DNA of 5,733 bases, taken from an uncultured Clostridium sp. (GTDB taxonomy: Bacteria > Bacillota > Clostridia > Clostridiales > Clostridiaceae). The notes under the pieces are model-generated. The model saw only the letters and a program-made list of their open reading frames with translations. It was not told the DNA's origin and searched no databases. This document shows, in pieces, positions 1 through 5,688 of this stretch (position 1 is its first letter; every line of letters starts with the position of its first letter). The position numbers and the translations under genes were made by a program. The stretch covers positions 1-5,733 of the forward strand of contig CAKVFO010000186.1 of assembly GCA_934746785.1 (NCBI GenBank), written 5' to 3'.

Positions 1-1
1 A

Positions 2-1261
2 TATATAAGACTGCTGTCAATATTTTTAATATTTATAGTGAGCTTTTTCTTCATTCCTAAGGGAAGCATTACATTTGCTGTAGAACAAGAGGACGAAGAA
101 GAAGATTCATTATTAGAAGAAGAAGAGGATGAAAAAGAAGAAGAAACAATAGCAGAAGATAAGGCTGCTAAGTCAGAAGAGAAAAAGGAGGGGGGAGAAA
201 ATCAGATAGAAGCAAGATCAGCCCTTCTTATGGAGCCTATATCAGGAAAAATATTATATGAAAAAAATATTGATGAAAAGTTTGCTCCAGCTTCTGTTAC
301 TAAAGTTATGACAATGCTTCTTGCTATGGAGGCAGTAGATAGCGGAAAAGTTACTTTAGAAGATAAAGTAACATGTAGTGAAAATGCAAAGAAGATGGGT
401 GGAAGTACAATGCTTTTAGATACAGGAGAAGTACGTACTTTAGAAGAACTTTTAAAAGGTGTAGCTATAGCATCAGGTAATGATGCAGCTGTAGCTATTG
501 CAGAATACTTAGGTGGAAGTGAAACTGACTTTGTTGATATGATGAATAATAGAGCAAGTGAACTTGGAATGAAAAATACCACTTTTAAAAACTGCAATGG
601 TCTTCCAGCAGAAGGACATGTGTCAACAGCGAGAGATATAGCTATTATGTCTAATGAATTATTAAAACATCCAACTATTTTGAAGTATTCAGGAATATAT
701 ATGGAAACTATATCTGAAGGAAGAAAGAGTCCAATAGAACTTGTAAACCATAATAAACTTGTAAGGTTTTTTGAAGGCTGTGATGGATTAAAAACCGGAT
801 ATACAAGCGAAGCTAAATATTGTATATCAGCTACAGCTAAAAGAAATGGAGTTAGAATGCTTGCAGTAATTATGGGAGCGCCTTCTTATAAGATAAGAAA
901 TAGAGATGCAGGAATATTATTGAATCATGGATTTTCTAAATATCAAGGTAAGAAGTTAGTTGAAGAAGGCGAAGACGTAGATACTGTTTATATGGGTGAG
1001 AAGACAGAAAGATTCTTTGTAGCAAAAGCATGTAAAGATCTTGAAGTAGTAATACCTAAAGGAGCTAATGGAGAGCTTGAGAAAAAAATTGTAATTGATA
1101 CACTTCAACCTGAATATAAAGAAGGAGATATAGTAGGAAAATGCGAAGTCTTCTTAGATAATGAAAAGGTTGGAGAAGTAGAAGTTTATTGTGATAGAGA
1201 TATAGAAAAAGGCGGAATATTTGATACTTTAAAATATAATATAAAAGGATTATTTGATTAA
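2..1261 (+). CDS. dacF: D-alanyl-D-alanine carboxypeptidase, DacF-like (peptidase S11), 5' end cut by window edge
   Basis: Removes the terminal D-Ala from peptidoglycan pentapeptides outside the membrane, limiting cross-linking. All three catalytic motifs of the penicillin-binding family are present in order: SVTK at 293-304 (nucleophile Ser and Lys), SGN at 473-481, KTG at 791-799. After KTG there are over 150 residues, enough for the usual beta-rich C-terminal PBP5_C domain and a short final segment (DTLKYNIKGLF) that could be an amphipathic membrane anchor. The frame is open from base 2 and encodes a hydrophobic stretch (RLLSIFLIFIVSFFF) ending near ITFA at 68-79, that is, a signal peptide. 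The GTG at 38 is inside it, so the true start lies left of the window. Between signal peptide and catalytic domain lies a strongly acidic linker (about 80-202). The family call is secure. DacF rather than another S11 paralogue is inferred from length and the scpAB neighbourhood. Confidence 0.9.
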   Translation, partial: YIRLLSIFLIFIVSFFFIPKGSITFAVEQEDEEEDSLLEEEEDEKEEETIAEDKAAKSEEKKEGGENQIEARSALLMEPISGKILYEKNIDEKFAPASVTKVMTMLLAMEAVDSGKVTLEDKVTCSENAKKMGGSTMLLDTGEVRTLEELLKGVAIASGNDAAVAIAEYLGGSETDFVDMMNNRASELGMKNTTFKNCNGLPAEGHVSTARDIAIMSNELLKHPTILKYSGIYMETISEGRKSPIELVNHNKLVRFFEGCDGLKTGYTSEAKYCISATAKRNGVRMLAVIMGAPSYKIRNRDAGILLNHGFSKYQGKKLVEEGEDVDTVYMGEKTERFFVAKACKDLEVVIPKGANGELEKKIVIDTLQPEYKEGDIVGKCEVFLDNEKVGEVEVYCDRDIEKGGIFDTLKYNIKGLFD

Positions 1262-1269
1262 AGAAACAA

Positions 1270-1297
1270 AGGGCATAGACTTCTATGCCCTATTTTT
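1270..1297 (+). terminator. Rho-independent terminator after the dacF-like gene
   Basis: Perfect 8-bp stem GGGCATAG / CTATGCCC (1271-1278 and 1283-1290) with a 4-nt loop ACTT, extendable by one A-T pair, followed by TATTTTT. It starts 9 nt after the stop codon and separates the carboxypeptidase from scpA. Confidence 0.9.
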
Positions 1298-1340
1298 GTG
1301 ATTTACAAAAGCAAAAGGGTGGTGAAATCTACTTTTTTTC

Positions 1341-1374
1341 TTTTAAGAATGATTATTTTATATTATAATATAAT
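1341..1374 (+). promoter_or_regulatory. Probable vegetative promoter for scpAB
   Basis: The gap between the dacF terminator and scpA contains two overlapping perfect TATAAT boxes (1364-1369 and 1369-1374) in a very AT-rich stretch. The -35 is weak. TTAAGA at 1343-1348 or TTTTAA at 1341-1346 would lie 15 to 17 bp from the first box. The upstream terminator makes an independent promoter here likely. The exact hexamers are uncertain. Confidence 0.45.
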
Positions 1375-1412
1375 GTAGACTTAACTTAAATTAAGGAAAA
1401 GGTGAAGAAAAA

Positions 1413-2165
1413 TTGGAATTACCAAAAATAAAAATAGATAATTTCGAGGGTCCCTTTGATTTATTACTTCATTTAATAAAAAAGAATCAAATGAATATTT
1501 ATAATGTTGAAATATATAAGGTAACTAATCAGTATCTTCAGTATTTAGATAAAATGAAAGAGATGGATTTAGATATAACATCTGAGTTTATAGTTATTGC
1601 AGCAACACTTATAGAAATAAAGTCAAAGACTCTTCTTCCTAAAGTAAAGAAGGAGGAAGATGAAGAGGATGAAGAAGATATAGAAAAGAAGTTATTAGAG
1701 AAGCTTATCCTTTATAAAAAGATTAAAGAATCCACTAATTTCTTTAGAGAAAGATATTATGATTTAGGTTCTATATATACAAAAAAACCTGAAATTATTG
1801 AAGAGGTAAAAACGGAAACTAAAAATGAAGATATACTTAAAAACGTAACACTTTTAGATTTATATAATATATTTAATAATCTTCTTGAGATATATAGAAA
1901 TAAGCAAAATAAGGCTAATGTTATTGAGAAAAAAATATATGTAGATAAATATAAAGTGGAAGATAAACTTGAGTTTTTAACAGGAAAGATTCAGTCAGGA
2001 GCAGTTATGGAATTTGATGATCTTATAGCTGAATGTGAATGTAAAATTGAGTGTGTTGTTACATTCTTAGCTTTATTAGAACTTATTAAACAAAAAGTAG
2101 TTAGAGTATATCAGGCAAGTAGTTTTGGAAATATAATAATTGAAAGGTGGCCAGAAGATGAATAA
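1413..2165 (+). CDS. scpA: Segregation and condensation protein A (kleisin of the SMC-ScpAB condensin)
   Basis: ScpA bridges the SMC dimer: its N-terminal domain binds one SMC neck, its C-terminal winged helix binds the other SMC head, and the middle recruits a ScpB dimer. The complex compacts and segregates the chromosome at the nucleoid. The 250-residue product has the usual family length. The diagnostic N-terminus is present (DNFEGPFDLLLHLIKK, residues 9-24), as is the IEIKSKTLLP stretch (67-76) and the C-terminal winged helix (about 195-247, with TFLALLELIKQKVV). A short acidic loop (81-89, EEDEEDEED) follows the N-terminal helices, common in firmicute ScpA. The start is TTG, chosen because AAGGTGA (1399-1405) lies at correct spacing and the protein begins exactly where the family does. 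The 3' end overlaps scpB by 8 nt. Confidence 0.96.
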   Translation: MELPKIKIDNFEGPFDLLLHLIKKNQMNIYNVEIYKVTNQYLQYLDKMKEMDLDITSEFIVIAATLIEIKSKTLLPKVKKEEDEEDEEDIEKKLLEKLILYKKIKESTNFFRERYYDLGSIYTKKPEIIEEVKTETKNEDILKNVTLLDLYNIFNNLLEIYRNKQNKANVIEKKIYVDKYKVEDKLEFLTGKIQSGAVMEFDDLIAECECKIECVVTFLALLELIKQKVVRVYQASSFGNIIIERWPEDE

Positions 2166-2766
2166 TTTTGAAAGTGGACAATTTGAATTTAAAGAAGTAT
2201 CTAATAGAAGTACCTTAAAAGCCATCATAGAAGCATTATTATTTGTAAGTGGAGAACCTTTAGAATTAAAGGATATAGCATCTCACTTAGAAGTAAGCTT
2301 AAATTATGCTAAAGATGTTATAGATGAACTTATGGAGGATTATAAATTTATAGAACGTGGTATTAAGCTTATAACTATAAATGGAGCTTATCAGCTAGTT
2401 ACAAAAAATGAATATGGGGATTATATACAAAAACTTTTAAAGAAAAATAAAAGACAATCCTTATCTCAGGCATCATTAGAGAGTCTTGCTATTATTGCTT
2501 ATAAACAACCAATTACAAGAATTGATATAGATGAAATAAGAGGAGTAAAATCAGAAAGTGCTATACAAAAGCTTGTGGAAAGAGACCTTATTAAAGAGGT
2601 TGGAAGACTTGAAGTTCCAGGGAGACCTATATTATATGGAACTACAGAAGAGTTTTTAAGACAATTTAATTTACATGGATTAAATGAACTTCCATCTCTT
2701 GATTTGTTTATTTTAGAAGAGGAAGAAGCAAGGGAAGCGGCAGAAGCTGCTATTGATGAAGAATAA
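2158..2766 (+). CDS. scpB: Segregation and condensation protein B (kite subunit of SMC-ScpAB)
   Basis: ScpB dimerises through tandem winged-helix domains and holds the central part of ScpA, supporting SMC loading and chromosome segregation. The 202-residue product matches family length. The first winged-helix domain spans about 18-95 (IIEALLFVSGEPL). The second, about 105-180, carries IAYKQPITR (113-121), IRGV (127-130), GRPILYGTT (155-163) and LNELP (175-179), all typical of ScpB. The tail is glutamate-rich and probably disordered. A TTG at 2140 would add six residues (MKGGQK), but AAAGGTGG at 2143-2150 is an excellent ribosome binding site 7 nt before the ATG at 2158, so the ATG is preferred. 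This site lies inside the scpA end, and the 8-nt overlap implies translational coupling and matched expression of the complex partners. Confidence 0.96.
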   Translation: MNNFESGQFEFKEVSNRSTLKAIIEALLFVSGEPLELKDIASHLEVSLNYAKDVIDELMEDYKFIERGIKLITINGAYQLVTKNEYGDYIQKLLKKNKRQSLSQASLESLAIIAYKQPITRIDIDEIRGVKSESAIQKLVERDLIKEVGRLEVPGRPILYGTTEEFLRQFNLHGLNELPSLDLFILEEEEAREAAEAAIDEE

Positions 2767-2771
2767 ATTTT

Positions 2772-2806
2772 TACAGCTGTCATAAAAAAATGACAGCTGT
2801 ATTTTT
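2772..2806 (+). terminator. Rho-independent terminator of scpAB, between convergent operons
   Basis: Perfect 10-bp inverted repeat ACAGCTGTCA / TGACAGCTGT (2773-2782, 2791-2800), extendable to 12 bp, with an A-rich loop, then ATTTTTG on the plus strand. It sits 5 nt after the scpB stop. On the minus strand the stem is followed by AAAAATTTATT, a poorer U tract, so termination of ytfJ from the other side is possible but less efficient. Confidence 0.88.
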
Positions 2807-2817
2807 GTATAATTGGA

Positions 2818-3276
2818 TTATTTGTGATTAAGTTCACTAGACATAACAGATGAATCAAATTCAGTTTGTTCTACATTATTATTAGTAGCATCTTTATCAG
2901 ATTTGTTCTTTTTTACAAAGTCTTTGACCATATCTAGAATTTGAGGAACTGTATCAACTATTCTATCATATGTATTATCTGCATCCATAGGAAGAAGTCT
3001 TATTTTATCTTCTTTTACAACTAGAAAAGCAACTGGTTTCACACTTACACCAGCTCCAGATCCGCCGCCAAAAGGATATTTACCTTCATGTATATCGCTA
3101 TGACTAAATTCAGAACCTCCAGACGCAAAACCAAAGCTTACTCTTGAAATAGGAATTATATATCCACCATCCTTTGTTTCAACAGCATCACCTATAACAG
3201 TATTTACATCTATCATGTCTTTTAAATTTTCCATTGTACTTTTCATTAAATTATCTACTGGGTGTTCTATACTCAT
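2818..3276 (-). CDS. ytfJ: YtfJ/GerW-family sporulation protein
   Basis: Small soluble spore-associated protein. In Bacillus subtilis YtfJ (GerW) is made in the forespore and affects germination; its molecular activity is not established. The 152-residue product shows the family pattern: an N-terminal helix HPVDNLMKSTMENLKDMIDVNTVIGD (residues 5-30), then the beta-rich core with IIPISRVSFGFASGGSEF (40-57), the glycine-rich PFGGGSGAGVSVKPVAFLVV (68-87), and an amphipathic helix (102-122, IVDTVPQILDMVKDFVKK). The Ser/Asn/Glu-rich tail (125-152) looks unstructured. The ATG lies in an ATGA overlap with the stop of the upstream DUF2953 gene and has only a weak purine-rich site (AGAGAAG), so it probably depends on translational coupling. 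The same ytfI-ytfJ order is known from B. subtilis, which supports the assignment. No regulator site can be defended from sequence alone. Confidence 0.93.
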   Translation of the reverse strand: MSIEHPVDNLMKSTMENLKDMIDVNTVIGDAVETKDGGYIIPISRVSFGFASGGSEFSHSDIHEGKYPFGGGSGAGVSVKPVAFLVVKEDKIRLLPMDADNTYDRIVDTVPQILDMVKDFVKKNKSDKDATNNNVEQTEFDSSVMSSELNHK

Positions 3277-3860
3277 ATTTCTTCTCTTTCGAGTTCATCT
3301 CCTTTAACTTTTATGTAGTTATTAATTAATAAAACTGCTATAAATATAGTTTTAGCTATTGAAATGGTAAATATACAATTAATTTCTGAATGAAAGAAAA
3401 AGCAGTTTTTAAATGTAGGAGTAATTGGAATGTTTAATTTTTTTATATTAAAAACTATACTTAAAGCCCAAGTTAATATAGGAGCATAAGTGTTTATCAT
3501 TCCAAATGATATTGCAGTAAAGGCAGCGTCTTCTAAAGAATAGTTGAAAAATCCTCTTACATAAAGCTTTGGCTTAAACTTATTTTCATTCATCAAGGTG
3601 ATAAATCTTATTTTTCCCTTATTAGAGAGGGGCCTTACTTTATACTTTTTCTTTGCTTTTTTCTTTATTTTAGTTGCTTTATCTTTAGTATCTTCATGAT
3701 TACTTTTAGTTAAGACTTCATTGAAAGACTTTTTGAAAATAGTAAACTTATAAAATTTTATGTATATGTTATCCTTAGAAAAATAAAATTTTAGTTTAAA
3801 GGGTATAGGGATAAATAGAAGAACTAAAATAAAAAAAATTATTATTAGAAAAATTTTCAT
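3273..3860 (-). CDS. ytfI: DUF2953 membrane protein, YtfI-like
   Basis: Function unknown. The 195-residue product begins with one clear membrane helix (residues 3-20, nearly all Ile/Leu/Phe), followed by a short beta-like segment (FKLKFYFSKDNIYIKFYKF), a highly basic stretch (about 60-77, many Lys), and a C-terminal part containing YSLEDAAFTAISFGMINTY (107-125), which fits the Tyr/Gly..D.A.TA...G pattern of DUF2953. A second hydrophobic segment (about 163-180) may be an amphipathic or membrane-associated helix. The start is well fixed by AGGAGG (complement of 3867-3872), 6 nt before the ATG. It is the first gene of a two-gene operon and overlaps ytfJ by 4 nt. Its constant pairing with ytfJ suggests joint action at a spore membrane, but that is inference. 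The symbol rests on family and synteny rather than alignment. Confidence 0.75.
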   Translation of the reverse strand: MKIFLIIIFFILVLLFIPIPFKLKFYFSKDNIYIKFYKFTIFKKSFNEVLTKSNHEDTKDKATKIKKKAKKKYKVRPLSNKGKIRFITLMNENKFKPKLYVRGFFNYSLEDAAFTAISFGMINTYAPILTWALSIVFNIKKLNIPITPTFKNCFFFHSEINCIFTISIAKTIFIAVLLINNYIKVKGDELEREEI

Positions 3861-3866
3861 ATTATT

Positions 3867-3872
3867 CCTCCT
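3867..3872 (-). promoter_or_regulatory. Strong ribosome binding site of the DUF2953 gene
   Basis: The complement reads AGGAGG within TCAGGAGGAA, 6 nt before the ATG whose first base is 3860. It contrasts with the weak site before ytfJ and supports coupled translation of the second gene. Confidence 0.85.
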
Positions 3873-3915
3873 GAAAATATAACATTCTTATTATTACCTT
3901 TTACATAGAAAATAA

Positions 3916-3944
3916 ACTATAAAAATTTATGAATAAGGTATTAA
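3916..3944 (-). promoter_or_regulatory. Candidate promoter for the ytfI-ytfJ operon
   Basis: On the minus strand, TTAATA (complement of 3939-3944) lies exactly 17 bp from TATAGT (complement of 3916-3921), 4/6 and 5/6 matches to the vegetative consensus, and would start transcription about 40 nt before the ribosome binding site. In such AT-rich DNA this can occur by chance. B. subtilis ytfJ is forespore-controlled, and I see no convincing sigma-F or sigma-G element here. Confidence 0.3.
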
Positions 3945-3963
3945 ATTCTTATAAAAAAGACAA

Positions 3964-3978
3964 ACTACATTATGTAGT
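3964..3978 (+). repeat. 15-bp palindrome in front of dacB
   Basis: ACTACAT-T-ATGTAGT is a perfect inverted repeat with 7-bp arms around one central base. It ends 10 nt before the dacB ribosome binding site, in the intergenic region shared with the divergent ytfI-ytfJ operon. It could be an operator half of a dimeric regulator or a short 5'-UTR structure, though the 1-nt loop makes an RNA hairpin with full pairing impossible. No known binding motif is recognised. Confidence 0.5.
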
Positions 3979-3999
3979 AGAAATTAGAAGGTGATGATT

Positions 4000-4917
4000 A
4001 TGAAATTAAAATTTAAATTTAAATTTAAGAATATATCAACAATTATATTGACGTTAATTTTTCTTTTTAATAATGCCCAGTGTTGTTATGGCCATGAAAA
4101 AGGCAAGTTCAAGGTGAGTGCACATCATGCTATAGCTATGGAAAGAGAAAGCAGACAGGTTCTATTTGAACAAAATGCATATGATTTAGTTCCAATGGCT
4201 AGTACAACTAAAATTTTAACAGCACTAATTACTATTGAAAGAGGAAACTTAGATGATAAGTTTACTGTAAGTAAAAATGCTGCTAGCATTAAAGGTTCTA
4301 AAGTTGGATATAAAGCTGGTGAAGAAATAGCAGTAAGAGAATTGCTATATGGGCTTATGTACAAGTCAGGTAATGATGCTGCTATCACTTTAGCTGAAGG
4401 AATAGGAGGATCAATTGAAGGATTTGCAGATATAATGAATCATTATGCAGTAAGCATAGGAATTCTTGATTCTCATTTTGAATCACCTCATGGATTAGAT
4501 TCTAGAGAGCATTATTCTTCAGCTTATGACTTAGCTTTATTAACAGCTAAGGGCATGGAATATGAAACCTTTAGAGAAGTAGTTGGAACTAAACAAATAT
4601 CAAAGGATAAATATAATTTTACAAGAGATTACAATAATATAAATAAGATATTATGGAAAATACCAGGGGCTAATGGTGTTAAGACTGGTTATACAGGACA
4701 GGCTGGAAAATGTTTAGTTTCTTCTATTAATGATGATGGAAGAGATATAATAATAGTAGTTCTTGATTGTCCAGATAGATGGAATGTAACAGAAAAAATA
4801 TATAATCATGTTAAGGAAAGTATGGCATATGAAAGTATGGCAACAAGGGAATTAGTTAAAAAAGATGAAGAATATAGTTTTAATAAAGATGAGATACAGT
4901 TTGAAATGAGACTTTAA
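4000..4917 (+). CDS. dacB: D-alanyl-D-alanine carboxypeptidase, DacB-like (peptidase S11), catalytic domain only
   Basis: Cleaves terminal D-Ala from peptidoglycan stem peptides. In B. subtilis, DacB (PBP5*) is made in the mother cell and lowers cortex cross-linking. The 305-residue product has a basic n-region (KLKFKFKFK), a hydrophobic helix (about 11-25), and a probable type I cleavage near AQCCYG (26-31). Catalytic motifs are STTK (68-71, Ser68 nucleophile), SGN (123-125) and KTG (228-230). Only 75 residues follow KTG, so the usual C-terminal beta domain and membrane anchor are missing. Retention may depend on an uncleaved signal helix. The GTG at 3991 and ATG at 3994 lie in the ribosome binding site AAGGTGATG, so the ATG at 4000 is chosen. 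Divergent from ytfI-ytfJ. DacB rather than another S11 member is inferred from synteny. Confidence 0.88.
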   Translation: MKLKFKFKFKNISTIILTLIFLFNNAQCCYGHEKGKFKVSAHHAIAMERESRQVLFEQNAYDLVPMASTTKILTALITIERGNLDDKFTVSKNAASIKGSKVGYKAGEEIAVRELLYGLMYKSGNDAAITLAEGIGGSIEGFADIMNHYAVSIGILDSHFESPHGLDSREHYSSAYDLALLTAKGMEYETFREVVGTKQISKDKYNFTRDYNNINKILWKIPGANGVKTGYTGQAGKCLVSSINDDGRDIIIVVLDCPDRWNVTEKIYNHVKESMAYESMATRELVKKDEEYSFNKDEIQFEMRL

Positions 4918-4949
4918 TTATTGCGAAAAGTATGAGAATTTGGTAATCT

Positions 4950-4955
4950 TATAAT
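4950..4955 (+). promoter_or_regulatory. Possible -10 element upstream of deoC
   Basis: A perfect TATAAT occurs 25 nt before the deoC ATG, within the 63-bp dacB-deoC gap. No -35 at acceptable spacing is evident; TTGCGA at 4921 is 23 bp away. The transcript would have a very short leader. No terminator follows dacB, so read-through from dacB is equally plausible. Confidence 0.25.
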
Positions 4956-4980
4956 GAAAAAGAAAGAAGGAGATATACCA

Positions 4981-5646
4981 ATGGATAGAGAACAAATATT
5001 AAGCACAGTAGACCATACTCTTCTAACTGTAACTTGTACATGGGAAGAAATTAAGAAAATATGTGATGAAGGAATGAAATATAAAACAGCATCAGTTTGT
5101 ATTCCACCATCATATGTTAAGAGAGCAAAAGAATATGTAGGAGATAAATTAGCTATCTGCACAGTTATTGGTTTTCCAAATGGATATATGACTAAAGCAG
5201 TTAAGGCATTTGAAACAAAAGATGCTTTAGAAAATGGAGCAGATGAAATAGATATGGTAATTAACCTTGGAATGGTTAAAGATAAACAATATGACTTAGT
5301 TGAAGATGAAATAAGAACTTTAAAAGAAGTTTGTGGTTCAAATATTCTTAAAGTTATAATAGAAACATGTTACCTTACAGAAGAAGAAAAAATAAAGATG
5401 TGTGAAGTAGTAACAAAGGCTGGAGCAGATTTCATAAAAACATCAACAGGTTTTGGAACAAACGGAGCAACTAAAGAAGATTTAGAATTATTTGCAAAAT
5501 ATGTTGGTCCAGACGTTAAGATAAAGGCAGCAGGTGGAGTTAAAGACTTAGAAACTGCTGAAGAATTTATTAATATTGGAGCATCTAGACTTGGAACAAG
5601 TAGAATAATAAAAATATTTAATAACGAAGAAGCACAAGGTTATTAA
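4981..5646 (+). CDS. deoC: Deoxyribose-phosphate aldolase
   Basis: Class I aldolase that splits 2-deoxyribose 5-phosphate into glyceraldehyde 3-phosphate and acetaldehyde, the last step in cytoplasmic deoxynucleoside catabolism. The 221-residue TIM-barrel shows all key parts: VDHTLL (10-15), CTVIGFPNG (60-68), EIDMVIN with the catalytic Asp91, KVIIET (124-129), FIKTSTGF with the Schiff-base Lys153, IKAAGGV with the proton-relay Lys182, and the phosphate-loop region GASRLGTSR (200-208). The length is normal for the family. An ATG at 4954 would add nine residues, but AAGGAGA (4967-4973) sits 7-8 nt before the ATG at 4981, and the family N-terminus begins there. The usual partners for nucleoside use (phosphorylases, deoxyribose kinase, transporter) are not in this window. 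It follows dacB by 63 bp with no terminator between them. Confidence 0.96.
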   Translation: MDREQILSTVDHTLLTVTCTWEEIKKICDEGMKYKTASVCIPPSYVKRAKEYVGDKLAICTVIGFPNGYMTKAVKAFETKDALENGADEIDMVINLGMVKDKQYDLVEDEIRTLKEVCGSNILKVIIETCYLTEEEKIKMCEVVTKAGADFIKTSTGFGTNGATKEDLELFAKYVGPDVKIKAAGGVKDLETAEEFINIGASRLGTSRIIKIFNNEEAQGY

Positions 5647-5657
5647 AATATAAAAAA

Positions 5658-5688
5658 GTCCTGTAAAGTTTTTTACTTTAAAGTGGAC
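5658..5688. repeat. Imperfect inverted repeat after deoC
   Basis: GTCC at 5658-5661 and GGAC at 5685-5688 flank an inner perfect repeat TAAAGT / ACTTTA (5664-5669, 5675-5680) around a T5 loop, with unpaired bases between. It could act as a weak transcription end for deoC, but no T tract follows, so I do not call it an intrinsic terminator. It may instead belong to the end of a mobile element. Confidence 0.45.

Noticed and set aside
38..40. GTG as the start of the dacF-like gene
   Set aside because: It falls in the middle of the hydrophobic core of a signal peptide whose frame is open back to base 2, and no ribosome binding site precedes it.
202..597. 131-codon minus-strand reading frame inside the dacF-like gene
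   Set aside because: Antisense to a gene with all catalytic motifs intact. Its hydrophobic/Ser-rich translation is the mirror of acidic and Lys-rich codons, with no recognisable domain or ribosome binding site.
2140..2142. TTG as the scpB start
   Set aside because: It precedes the AAAGGTGG ribosome binding site; the ATG at 2158 has ideal spacing.
2499..2858. 119-codon minus-strand reading frame across the scpB end and terminator
   Set aside because: It runs through the scpB coding region, the terminator hairpin and into ytfJ; Ser/Ala-rich shadow of Glu/Ala codons.
4063..4092. Lipoprotein signal in DacB (NNAQCC)
   Set aside because: The residues before the cysteines do not fit the L-[AS]-[GA]-C lipobox.
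4125..4388. 87-codon minus-strand reading frame inside dacB
   Set aside because: Shadow of the catalytic domain, with no upstream signals.
4965..4983. deoC leader AGAAGGAGATATACC resembles the T7 gene 10 ribosome binding site used in expression vectors, suggesting vector contamination
   Set aside because: It differs by an extra A before the ATG, and the flanking sequence on both sides is continuous native AT-rich coding and intergenic DNA without promoter, tag or linker. Chance similarity of a strong ribosome binding site.
4914..5162. 82-codon minus-strand reading frame over the deoC start
   Set aside because: Antisense to the conserved deoC N-terminus, with no domain recognised.
5577..5605. 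GTSR instead of GSSG-like phosphate loop in DeoC as a sign of lost function
   Set aside because: From memory, one Firmicute DeoC subgroup has RLGTSRI at this place, and all catalytic residues are intact.
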